This document shows positions 12,126-23,326 of a DNA stretch of 64,000 nt, one piece after another. The stretch comes from Anaeramoeba flamelloides. Lineage: Eukaryota; Metamonada; Anaeramoebidae. The position numbers and the translations under genes are program-made. The notes below the pieces were generated by a model. It was not told the origin of the DNA. It made no database searches and saw only the letters and a list, made by a program, of their open reading frames with translations. The stretch's first letter is position 1, and the number at the start of each line of letters is the position of its first letter. The stretch lies in the NCBI GenBank assembly GCA_027625915.1, contig JANTQA010000070.1, positions 9,677,001 to 9,741,000 of the forward strand, written 5' to 3'.

Positions 12126-15100
12126 CTATTTTTTAACAACTGTTTTGTTTTGTTTTGTTGTTTTAATTTGTTCTCCTACTGATGAAACAAATTCCTTTAC
12201 TAAAGGATTTGTTAAATAATAAGGCCATAGCGAATCAAAATCTTGATATTTTTTAGGAGGCAATTCTGGAGCGTCATTTTTAGGTCTAGTGTTCATTGGC
12301 AATAAAGAAAGAAATTGTTTTCTTTTTTCATTTAATTCCAACTCTTGTTGCTGGAATAATCTTTGGTCTTGTTGCTTCATTTCAATTTTTTTAATTGATT
12401 TTTCCTTTTGGTAAGAATCCTTTAATAATAGGCATGCTTCTGTAAAGTTCAATTCTTGAGCTAAATTATATGCCGTTTTAAAATTTTGATCGACTGCTGG
12501 GGGGAAAAGCCAGTGGCCAAGATCAATAAAGCGTTTCACCAGTTCAATTTTTCTATTTTTAACAGCAATATGTAGTGGCGTTTGCATATTTGAATCAATA
12601 ATATCAAATCTGGATCCACTAATTAATAATAGATTAATAATTGATTTGTTGCATGAGGCAATGGCGTGGTGTAAACTTGTTTGGTTTTGCCTTTTTGCAT
12701 TTTTCCAATTCGGATTTGCGCCATATGCAATACAAAAAAAGGAATCGAATAGTTTATTGTTTTGGATGCTATTATATAGCTTTTCATTCAACTCAGCAGA
12801 ACTGCCCAGTTTTTGAAGATATTTTTTTTCTTTATATTTTTCCGTGATGAATGTTTTTTTATAATCCAAAACGCTATTGATTGTTGGCTTTCTTCGAATT
12901 AATTTTCTTTCATAAATACTATTGACACGCAAATTTCCCAATTCTTTGATTAGCTCGATACTTTCTTCTTTCCATTCGCTTGATAAAATTGATTTTACTT
13001 TACTAATATCTTCACCAAGTGTTCGACTTTATATTTTTCATTTATCATTTTTAATGTATTTTAAAGAATAATATGAGAAGAAAAATAATAAAATGATATT
13101 AGAATAATTCTGGAAAAATAAGTTAAGAAATTATTAATGCATAACAACATCAAAATGGATTTTCATTTCAATTGACTCATAATTTTCATGAACTTTGAGT
13201 ACTTTTAATTGTGAAATACTTTATTTAATTTCATTAAAAATAGTATAATATTTTATCCATGATCCTCTTTCCCTTTCTTTCTTTTCCTTATTTCTTTTTT
13301 TTTTTAAATAATTCCAAATATTTTTTTTTTGAATTCTTTATAAAAATAAATTAAAAATACAGTTTTGTATTATTAAGACTTTTTACTTTTTCCAAATTTA
13401 CCTTTTTAAGCTGTTTGTGTTCCTTGGATCCCCCTCTTTTTGTTTTTTTGTTCAAAGTGTTTGGAGGGGGTAAAAAGGATAAAAAACAATATAAGAATTG
13501 ATAAACTTGTTCAAGATTATATCTTAAACTAAACTTGTTCAAGATTAGATCTAAAACGAAATCCAATTGAACTGGAATTAACCAACCAAAGATAATTGAA
13601 GCCAACGGAATCGATTTGAAACTAACATAAGTGAACCGAGTTGCCCTTTCCATACAATCTGTCAAGTTGGTATTTTGACTGGGTGAATACTACCTAGTCG
13701 GTATATTGTACGAGTATTTTGTGAAACCAAGATTTGGGAATGTGCAAAAAAAAAAAAAAAAAAATAAAGAACCAAAAAGAAATTTGGAAAACCAAATCAT
13801 TATTCTTAAATACTTATTACTTTATAGATATTCGATCTATAAATTTCTAATTTAAAACTCAGTAAAGTAATCTTTTTCATTTGATCTATAGTTGGTCGAA
13901 TATTTAGACCTTTTTATTAAAATAAATTATGGTTACTATCCATAAATGTTCGAAACAAAAGGAAGCAACTACACAAACCCATTCAACACTCAGGGTCCAA
14001 AAAAAAACTTTTCAATTAAGTTTATACCCTTTTTTTTCATTTTTTTTTTTTTACTTTCTTTCGTTTCATTCTTTTCAATCTCTTTTTCTTGTCTTTGTTT
14101 AGAAATAAAATGTTTTCATTTTATTTTTTAAAGAAAGGCTGCACTATGAGCTATAATCTTGGCCCACATTAAAGTGAGGATCAAAAAATCTAAATAAATT
14201 AATAGTATTTCAGAAAGTGCCGTCAAGTACTTAGAGTGCCTAGGTTTTTTTTAATTTGAGAAATTACAAGAAAATTTAATAAATTTTCAGTTTATTTCTC
14301 AAATTAAAAAAAACCTAACGATAAATAGGAGGTTCTTTTGTTGAATCATCTCTCTTCAATACTAAGAATAAAATAAATAAAAAAAAAATATTTTTTTATT
14401 TATTCAATCATAAGATTTATAAACCAAAATTCCAAAAATTTTAACTTAGTTAAATCTGTTCAAACAATCACAATTCGAAAATTTCATTCAATTTGGAAAT
14501 ACCTTTGATTTTTTTTTTTATTTTTTTTTTCAATGTTTTTTTGTTTTCATTTCATTTTTTTTAAGGGAGTAGCCACGGTAAAGGAAAATTTTTCACTTTT
14601 TTACAATTCTGAAAAGGATAAGAAAATAAAATTTTTTACTTTGGTTGTAACTCATTGATTTTTAATATTTAAAGTACTTCATTCATTAGATTTTTTAAAT
14701 TTTTTTTTCAAAAGTCTCAAAGAAATTGCCACAATAGAATGTTGAGTTTAATTGCTTAAAATAGTGTTTCAAGTGTTGAATGACTTATTTTTCGTCCTTA
14801 TCTCAACATTTTATTGTGGAATTTAATTTTTTCATTTTTCTTTTTTCATCATTTTTGATTTTTTTTAAATCATGACAACAAAAAGTATTTAGAAATATTG
14901 TTTTCTCAGTGACATTTGGAATTAATGGATTTTGTTTAAAAAGAACAATAACATTACAACAGAGAGAAGCACAAAAGTAAACACAAATGGGGCTTAAATA
15001 GCTAGAAGGGTTCCAAAAAATAATAATTATCCCAAAAAATTACTTGTCAGGATTTTAAATAGTTGGATTTGGTGGAATTGGAGAAGTGAATATGATTATA

Positions 15101-18100
15101 TTCTAACAAAATTTAAACCACAAAATAGTTCTAAGTTTTATTCTAAGAATCTGAAATTATCTTCTCCCAAAAAAAAAAACTCAATATATTCTAAAAATTT
15201 GGATACATCAGAAAATCAAAAATAGATAAAAAAAAACTCACTTTATTATATTTTTCCAAACCTAATATAAAATCACATTTAACTAAGATAGTATTAATGT
15301 TTTTATTAGTACTCCTTCAATTCAAATAAAAGAAAACAATATAAAACAAAAAAATCAAAATCAGTGAGTTAAAAATAATAAAACAAGCTGAACAATAAAT
15401 GTATTGGTAAATTTGTTGAAATTATACGAACAATTGTTGATCGATCAAATGATAAGATACTATCCACCAATTTTATGTAATTTTTCAATTTAAGAAACTC
15501 AAAACTAAAACATTCTATCAAACGGTCGAAAAAAAAATTCCAGATGATACGATACATATTTCGTAAATGGAAAAAAACGAAATGAAAACAAAAACAAAAA
15601 AGAAAAAAAAATGAAATAGTTTGTTAAATCAAATAATTTCCAAATTGAATGTAAATTTTGTTATTACTATTCCTCTAACTGTTTAAAACATGCCAAATTT
15701 TTTGGAATTAAATTTATTTAAATAAAAAAAAAAAAAATCAAAACTATTTTATCAATATATTCTCTTTTTTTTTTATTGTTGAACATTACTAAAACAAAAA
15801 TAACAAATAATTTTTTAAAATAAATTTTTAGAGAATCTACGATCACACGCCACTAAAATAAAATACTCTTCTCTCATCTCTCTCAAATTTTTATCATGTC
15901 TTATGGTGTAGCTACTCCCTTAAATGAGTAAATCTGTTTCATTCAATCAATGATATTTTTTTCAATGCTTAACATTGGGTTAAATTTGAGTTCTTTTAAA
16001 TAGAAAAATCAAATAAAGTTAGTTGGTGAAGTTAAACCCTTGATCTGATAGATCAATAATTATTGGTCGAATTTCAACAAATTTACCAATGAATTTTTTT
16101 TTGTTATGCTATCTACAAATTTTGTTTTCTTTAATATTTTTTATTTCTTCGTTTTATATTTTTTCCTTCTATTTGGATAAAAATGATTACTTATAAAAAC
16201 ATTAATAATACTAGGTCAACTTAAATGTGTTTTTATATTATGTTTGGAAAAATATAGGAAAAAGGAGTTCAAATACAAATAATACCCCAACCATGCAAAC
16301 CCCAAAAATTCATATTTACTAAAATAATTCAAATTTCTCATATCAATTATTTTTTTCTTATTCATCTTTTTTTTTTTTTACTTTTTTTTATATACTTTTT
16401 CAACTTTTGGTTTTCAGTTTTCAAAAATGAATTTTTTGAAGAATTATTTTTCATAATCCTAAAAGAATTTTGAAATAAATTTGTAGAATTTTTCATTCTC
16501 AGATTGGAAATTAATGTTAAAAAAATAAAGATTATTTTCAAGAAAGAAAAATGGGTAAAATTGGAAATCATTCTTTTATTCCCCCTTTACAAGTTTTAAG
16601 AAGTGTAATTATTGAAAGGGGTTTTATTCTTTGATTACCATTTGTAAATTAGAGTTATTGGGATATATATTATCAAGTATTAATTGTATGGTAACTGGAT
16701 GATAATAAAACTGATTTGAAATATCAATTTTGATTAATTATTTTAGAAGTTGAATTTTATTAAAAATAGAATTAAAAAACACAAAGTTTGTTTTTTTAAA
16801 ACCAGAAAATTGAAAAAAATAATTAATCCTTTAATTTGACTATTCTCCAGTATTTCAGGATTGAATTGATAAAAATTGATGGAATTTTTGAGAAATAGTT
16901 GATGTGACAAATAAATTTGAAAAGATCCAAATCAGAAATTCTTTTTTTTCCAAAAATAAAAAAATTAAAATAAAATATATTAAAATATTAAGAAATCAAA
17001 TGTGATCTTGAAAAGACTAAATTAAATACTGATCATGTTTTATATTAAATAGCATAAAATAAATTATGAAAAGAAAAAAATGCTTACTGGATAGATGAAC
17101 AATCATCACAAATCAAAACACCATGTGTTATTGAACACCATTGTGGGTTTTCTCTTGAACAATCAGCACAAATATTATTTCCTCGAATTGTTTGAAATAA
17201 TTTGAGAATCTGTAAATTTTTTTCATTATTTTGATTTGGTATTGTTTTTTTTGGTTGTGGTCTGGTAGACTGGGTTGTATTGGGTTTAGTGGTTCCTTCT
17301 TGGTTGTGTGATGGTAAAATATTATTTTTAATGACTTCAATCCAATCTAATCGCTCTTGGGATGTTTCTGATTGAAGTAAATATTTTTTTTCTTTTCCCA
17401 ATACTTCAAAACAGTTTCTGCTTTTTTTTTTTATTTTTTATTTTTTGTTTTTTGTTTTTTGTTTTTTTTGTTGTTTCAAATAAGAACAAATTAGGAAAAG
17501 AATAAGGAATTAATAAGAATTTGAAAAAATAAATGAGGTTGTAAAAAATAATTATTATTTAACAATGAGTAAAAGTTTTTTTAAATGTTTATATATGAAG
17601 TTTTTAAATATTTCCAAAAAAGTGAGTAGTTTGTAATTGTGGATGAATTTGTTATTTATGATAAAAACACATCAAAATTCTTTTTTTATTTTACTTTTAT
17701 CCAATTTTTCTTTCAATTTAAAATTTAAATCTTAATGTTCTTTTTATTAGGAATAATTCTTTTTGCAAATACTAACTGTAAACAATTTGTACAAATTCAA
17801 CTTATCCATAGAGATTGGTGTACTGGCGAATAATATGATTGGATTTTCAAATAATTATTTTTTTAACATCCATTAATTTATTTTTTAAACTAAAAGAAAA
17901 AAGTTTTTTTACTTGTAAAGGATATATTTGACACTTTTCATTAAACTTTTCTTTTTTGCAACTTTAAACAAATTTTTTTTAAAAAAAAAATACTTATGAA
18001 ATGAATAGAAATTTGGTTGAAATTGAACAGCTTTTTTTATGAATATTCATATTTTTTGATTCTAAAATATCAAAAATTAAATTATTTTTTAAAAATGTTG

Positions 18101-21100
18101 AATCACTTTATAATATTATTGGAAGTGATTTTGTAGAGTTTTATATACTTGTATTCTTTTCAAAATGAATTTTCATTTTGATCAGAATCATTCTTTCTAA
18201 TTTTGAAAATTTTTGTTTTGCTTTTTCTTTTTCTTATCTTTTTTTTTTGGTTTTCTTTTTCTTTTCTTTTTCTTTTTTTGGATTACTATGTTCTTAGCCC
18301 CCCTGAATACAAAATAATATATATATATATATATATATATATTTCAATTTATAATTTTAGGCGAGTCAAAATATTTGAAATATAAACTTTGTTTCTATCA
18401 AAGGTGACCCAATATTTTTTTCAAACATCCATTATTTTATATAATTGACCTTTGAAGAACAAATCAGAAATAAGTAGAATAATACACATCAGGGAATAGT
18501 TGATATCTGTCTGAAAGTAAATCTAATAAATCAATATATATTCTTAGAAATTGAAAAATTAAAAATGTTAGGGGCTATTTGAGAAAAAAAAAATCTTCAT
18601 TTTGATCTTTAATAGAAGATCTTCACAAAACTCCAATAGAAATTAATATGATTTTTCTACAATCATTTCCACGGTTTTAGTAACATTAGAATAACATGGT
18701 TTTACCAAGTTACTATTGATCTTGTAATAATAAAAAAAATTTTCAAATGAATTAGGCTTGTCAAAAAAAACCTAAAAATTGAAAAAAAACAAAAATTTGA
18801 AATTTTGAAAATTTCCAAAAAAAATTTTTTCTTCTAATATCCATTCAAACCCTTTAAAGATATGTATTTCACTCATTACAACTGGGCCCCTTTAACTGAA
18901 AAATAGTTTATATTTCTCATTTTTTTTAAAAAAACACTGTAAACTTTTCTCAAGTTTTCTATTTATTTGAAAAAAGCAATAGATATTTTTACAATAAAAA
19001 AGAAAACCCCGAGAAAAATTTTGTTAGGTTTTTATTCAATTTAAGAAACTAAAAGAAAATCTAGTAAATATCTAAATTCTTTTGAATTTTGGAAAAAAAA
19101 AACAATTGCATATTTTCAAAAACAAAGAAGTAAAATTGAGACAATATTCAATAACTTTTTAAGAAATAATTGTATGATCAAAAAACTTTTATTCTCCCCA
19201 CCTTTTAAGAAAGGTGAAACTATGTTATCACTAAATGTTTCCCAAGAGTTAATAGGCTTTGGGTTTTGTGTTCGTTTGGATCAGGTTTCGCCCATCCCAA
19301 AAGAGGTACGAGTAAAGTTTTTTTCTTCTATTTTGAAGTTTTGAAATGTTTTGTCTTTTATTTTTTTCAAATAATATTTTAAGATAACCATATTATTATT
19401 TCATAATTAAAAAAAATATCCTAGTAAAAGTTAAATCGAAAAAATATTTATCTTGTGTTTCTGTGATTATATTTTTTTTTCCTCTTTCATTTATTTTATT
19501 GTTTTCATTGTTGTGCATTTGTAAGAAATTAGTTGAAAAGTGGGTGTTATTTAAAAGTGGATGTTTGAATTCTGAGATTTGAATAATTTTTGATCATAAA
19601 ATCGAAATATTGAATGTTTTCGATTTTATCTAGTAACAAAATTAAGGTAATTTTTAAAAAAGTGTAACAAAAAAGTTTTCAAAAATATCAATAAAACAGT
19701 TGGTAAACTTAAATAGACCTATTTTTAGCTGTTTTTTAAAAACTTTTTTTGGTCAAACTTTTTTAAAACGACTTTTAAGAAATTTTGTTGAAATCGAAAA
19801 AGAAATTATTTTTTCTCATAATGTTAAAAGGGTAATTTATTTATCATTAAACACTAATTTTAAAAAAGGTTTTAAATGTTTAATTTCACTGAAAACATTC
19901 GGAATACTGTTATAATCCAATAAATAAATGAATATAATTTATTTCAATTTTCGAAAATAGAGTTTCCTTATAGAGAATAGAAAAAATAAAAAAATTTTCA
20001 CAAATCAATTAAAAGGGGAAATTGTTTTGATTTTTGAACTTTTGAGATAAAATTAAATTTTTACAATTGGAATTTAACATTAATTAAACTATTCCCCAGT
20101 CGAACGGGGCTCTGTTGCGATGTATGGATTACATGTGTTTAAGGGGTTTGAATGGATATTCGAAGAAAAATATTTAATTTTAGAAAATTCAAAATTGATT
20201 TCATTTTTTCACATTTTTTCTTTTGTCTCCATTTTTCATTTTTTCAGTTTTTCATTTACACATAATGCATTTGCAAATTTTTTTTTTTATTAAAATATCA
20301 ATAGTTACTTGGTAAAAACCTATTTTTTTAATGCTATTGTAACAGTGAGAATGATTTTTGGAAAATAATATGTCATTTCAATTGGAATTTTCTTGGATAT
20401 TCAATCAAAGATCAAAATGAACATTGTTGTTTTTTTCAAATGGAGTAACTAAGAATTTTATGTTTTTCAATTTTTATGAAAAATATATTGATTGATTAAA
20501 TATACTCCATACCATTACCAACTCTTCTATAATGTGTATTATTCTACTTATTTCTTATCTTTTTGCTCTTCAAAGGTCAATTATAAAAAAATAATTGATA
20601 TTTGGAAATTATTTTTGGGGCCATCTGAAAAAAAAAAGGTTTATTACAAAAATATTTTTATCAAAATTATCAGAGTTACATTTTGATTATTTTTCAAAAA
20701 AAAACCTCAAATAATTCTTTTTTAGATTCCATTAGAAATCAAATGATTCTTTTTTTTTTTTATTCCCATGATAAGTTTCAACTTATTTCTTGTTTAAATT
20801 TGATTTCTAATAGAATCCCATCATTCTCAAATTTTTTAAAAATTAATAAATAGATTTTTATAAAAAATCATTTGAAACAATCTAATATTTCTTCTCAAAA
20901 AAAATAAATATTTGAGGTTGTTCTTCTTGAAAGTTTCATTTTAATCATCTTTTCGTGAATCCTTTTTTTGTGTGTGTGTTTATTCCTTGTAAGAATTTTT
21001 TTTTACTTTGAAACGGAATCAAAAGAATATTTTTTTTTAATAGAGTTTTGGTATTATCAAATAAAAAATTCTATTTTTTGATTTCAAGAGATCAAAGCAA

Positions 21101-22248
21101 AATAATTTTTAATTTTTTTGAAAAATTATTCTCAAAGGTACTTTAACAAGAATAAAATGTTGATAAAATCGGTTTCCATTTGTAATCATTTTAATATTAT
21201 GATTTCATATTTTAAATTTTTTTGATCCAAAAAATTTCAAAAATGAAATCATTTTGGGAATTGTGAAAATTATTCTTGTTCTTGCTCAACAAAATATTTA
21301 ACCTGTAGCAATGTTTAAAAAAGATTATTAAACAGGAAAAATAAATCAATTACTTTGTATTATTATCATTAATTTGTTTGACTGTGCAAAGTCTTAAATC
21401 CAGACTTTCAATTTTTCTTGAATTATTTTGAGTATTGATATAGTAAATGCGATTGTTTTTAATCGAAAAAAATTTCTTTTCCCATTCTTTATTGCCAGAT
21501 TCAGATTTTTTAAATAGGGAACCTTTTTTTTCCATCACCTTTTGTTTCTTTTGTTGTGGTTGTGGTTGTGGGCGCAGTCGCTGCGTTTGTTTCTTTTGCT
21601 GAATAGCACTTTTTTTCTTCTTTTCTTCGAGGATGGTTAAAAGGTTTTGTTTTTTTTGATTATCTTCTTGGATTTTCTTTTCATAATTTACCTTGACGCC
21701 CTCCAATTCTAAGACAAGATCTCTCATTTGATTTTCAATTTCAGTTAGCGAATCATATCCGCTATGAAAGAAGGTTAATTGTGAATAGATAATTGCTGCA
21801 ATCCTTTCGACCATATCGAATTTCTTTTTGGCTTGGATCTTATGTAAATTGCTGACTAATTCAAATTTTGTGAGCAAATATTGTTTTTCTATTTCACCAA
21901 GCTGGGTAATTAATTCACGATTATTCTTTTGTTCTTGCACTTTCTTTGTTAGTGATTTTTTTTCGATGGTTAATTGGTCTAATTTTAATCTTGCTCGTTT
22001 AACAGGTCCAATGTCATTTGTAATAAATTCTTCAACAGGTTGAACAAGCAAATTTTCAATTTGTGTAAACTATGGAAGTTTTGATTATTATGTTTGTTTT
22101 TTTTTTTTTTTGGACAACCAAAGCATAAAAGTTGAGTAAATTTAAAAAATAGAAAGCATTTTTATCAAAGAAAGTATTTTTCATCAAAAAATTTTGATAT
22201 TTTTCAAGAACAAAAAAGAAGAAAAAATTAAAGGAAATTATGTTTATG

Positions 22249-22282
<34 letters not shown>

Positions 22283-22816
22283 TATTTTTTTTGGTTGGAT
22301 GGCAAAACAACCAATTTTGATTGAATTTTTGGAAATCAGTCACGAAATCTTGTTCTTACCAAAGTAAGGTTTCGGTATTTTTTTTTCTTTCCCAAAGCAC
22401 TAACAAGAACAACATGCAAGAAAAATTAAACACTAACCAAAACTAAAAACGGAGTGGGGTTGCACACAACAAAAGAAAAATAAAAGAAGGAAATTAAAAG
22501 AGATGGGATCGAATTCACATACAATTAATACTCTTGTTTGGTTTATTTCTTGAAGTTTTAAACTACAAGTTTGTAACAAACTGGATACTTGGTTGTCTAG
22601 TGTTGTTGTTATTTTGTTTGCTTGAAAATTTGTGATTTCGTTCGCAAACTCGTTTCCTATATTGCTAAATTTTGTTGCTGATTTTGTAAATTTTTGACTA
22701 ACTTGCAGAATTCTAATCAAGTTTTCAAGTAAGACTTCAACTTCTTGTTCGTGTTTCTTAATTTTTAAATTAAATTGTGGAGAGTCTTGACAAATTTCTT
22801 CGATGTTTACTTCCAT
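12126..22816 (-). CDS. ACAP-type ArfGAP: BAR-PH-ArfGAP-ankyrin protein, four exons
   Basis: Exons are 22816-22523, 22069-21354, 17420-17088 and 13026-12126. The spliced length is 2244 nt, exactly 748 codons with a TAG stop, giving 747 residues, close to my recollection of animal ACAPs (about 740-830). Order: BAR domain (1 to about 225, opening MEVNIEEICQDSPQF), Gln/Lys linker, PH domain (about 280-370, KKGSLFKKSESG to ERLDWIEVI), ArfGAP zinc finger (Cys421, 424, 441, 444, C-x2-C-x16-C-x2-C) with the arginine finger Arg449, then about two ankyrin repeats (562-621). The family stimulates GTP hydrolysis by Arf GTPases on curved membranes in endocytic recycling. Each join restores family sequence: exon 3 ends CA and exon 4 begins T, giving the conserved His before the Arg finger. 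The ATG at 22814-22816 fits the family N terminus; an upstream in-frame ATG would add a hydrophobic stretch unlike the family. Confidence 0.9.
14240..16115. repeat. Dispersed repeat family E, copy 1 (interrupted)
   Basis: The flanks of the inner TTAA element align with about 28900-29856. Shared words are TATAAACYAAAATTC, CAAACAATCACAAT, AATTTCATT, AGTTCTT or AGAACTC, GATCAATA, and AATTTCAACAAATTTAC. The left part contains a perfect hairpin with arms AGGTTTTTTTTAATTTGAGA and its complement (14242-14316). It is non-coding. Confidence 0.6.
14565..15919. mobile_element. 1.36 kb TTAA-flanked inverted-repeat element (piggyBac-like non-autonomous)
   Basis: It begins GGGAGTAGC and ends GCTACTCCC, each directly flanked by TTAA (14561-14564 and 15920-15923). 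TTAA duplication is the known signature of piggyBac-type insertion, so a non-autonomous piggyBac-like element is my inference. The interior has no transposase frame. It includes an internal hairpin near 14730-14825 (GCCACAATAGAATGTTGAG against its near complement). It sits inside repeat family E. Confidence 0.6.
18383..18910 (-). mobile_element. MITE family A, copy 1
   Basis: The ends are TAAACTTTG... and ...CAGTT-like...AAATAGTTTA, an imperfect terminal inverted repeat with a GGGGCCC core at the right. In reverse orientation it matches 20085-20643, including the segment AGTAGAATAATACAC and the word GACCTTTGAAGA. No coding frame. Confidence 0.7.
20085..20643 (+). mobile_element. MITE family A, copy 2
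   Basis: The left end is TAAACTATTCCCCAGTCG and the right end is GGGGCCATCTG...GGTTTA. It shares with copies 3 and 4 a GGATATTMGAAGAAAAA segment near the left, AAAATGAACATTGTT in the middle and ATTATTCTACTTATTTCTTA near the right. Non-coding, inside an ACAP intron. Confidence 0.75.
20703..20919. repeat. Short fold-back element
   Basis: The outer arms AACCTCAAATA and TATTTGAGGTT and the inner arms GATTCCATTAGAAATCAAA (20725-20745 region) and TTTGATTTCTAATAGAATC (about 20798-20816) make a nested hairpin of about 217 bases. It lies about 60 bases beyond MITE A copy 2. Confidence 0.6.
22070..22522 (-). other. 453 bp intron of the ACAP gene
   Basis: The donor is GTATGT and the acceptor is CATAG. 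It contains a run of about 30 T on the plus strand (22250-22280), that is poly-A on the gene strand. The join gives INQTRVLIFTQIENLLVQPV, the expected BAR helix. Confidence 0.85.
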
Positions 22817-23326
22817 TTGATTGTTGTATAAAAAAGTTAAGAGAAGAAAAATGAGAGAATTTTTTTCCATTATTCAACAATTTGGCTTTGTAATCAATTA
22901 AACAACTTGGTTGATGAGAGAAGTGAAAAACTAAGAATCTTATATTATCATGATTTTCTTGTTTGGAATCTTATTTGGCTAAAAATTTTCTTTTATCGAT
23001 CTTTAATGAGCTGACAAGAAAAAAGTGAAATTTCAAAGATCTCTTTATTTCTTTGACAACAAATTCCGACCAAAAAAGAAAGATGAAGTTTACATTTCAT
23101 ACTTTGGAATTCATGTGTAAATAAATCTTTAGACACTTTTCGAAAAAATGTATTAGTTAAAGGTATAACAACACTAAAACACAAATAGTATTCGAATAAA
23201 GTTCGTTACAGAAATAAATTTGGATTTCAAAAAAATACATTTTTAAAAAACAACATTTGAACAAATTTCATTATTTTAGTTTTTTGTTCAAAGGGGAGTT
23301 TAACTTGTTTTTGTTTTTTTTTTTGA
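22817..23326. promoter_or_regulatory. Divergent promoter interval between ACAP (-) and RPA1 (+)
   Basis: These 510 bases separate two start codons that point away from each other, so both promoters must lie here unless untranslated 5' exons exist. The sequence is AT-rich with T-runs just before the RPA1 start. I recognise no specific motif. Short frames here are unsupported. Confidence 0.5.

Larger units (their letters stand above)
13027..17087 (-). other. 4.06 kb intron of the ACAP gene
   Basis: The donor is GTAAGC after ATC CA, and the acceptor is TAAAG before T CGA ACA. It interrupts the ArfGAP zinc finger after its last cysteine. It holds a diverged repeat (family E, about 14240-16115) that itself contains a TTAA-flanked element (14565-15919), a 23-bp-arm hairpin (14242-14316) and a 28-bp tandem duplication near 13504-13560. 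The small open frames inside have no domain. Confidence 0.9.
17421..21353 (-). other. 3.93 kb intron of the ACAP gene
   Basis: The donor is GTAATT after ACA AA and the acceptor is AAAAG before C AGA AAC. The join reads ...NDNNTNRNCFEVLGK, continuing the PH domain. It contains two MITE family A copies in opposite orientation (18383-18910 and 20085-20643), an (AT)n run near 18320 and a fold-back element (20703-20919). Confidence 0.9.

Noticed and set aside
13351-13665. 104-codon minus-strand frame
   Set aside because: It lies in an ACAP intron, contains a 28-base tandem duplication, and has no recognisable domain or conserved composition.
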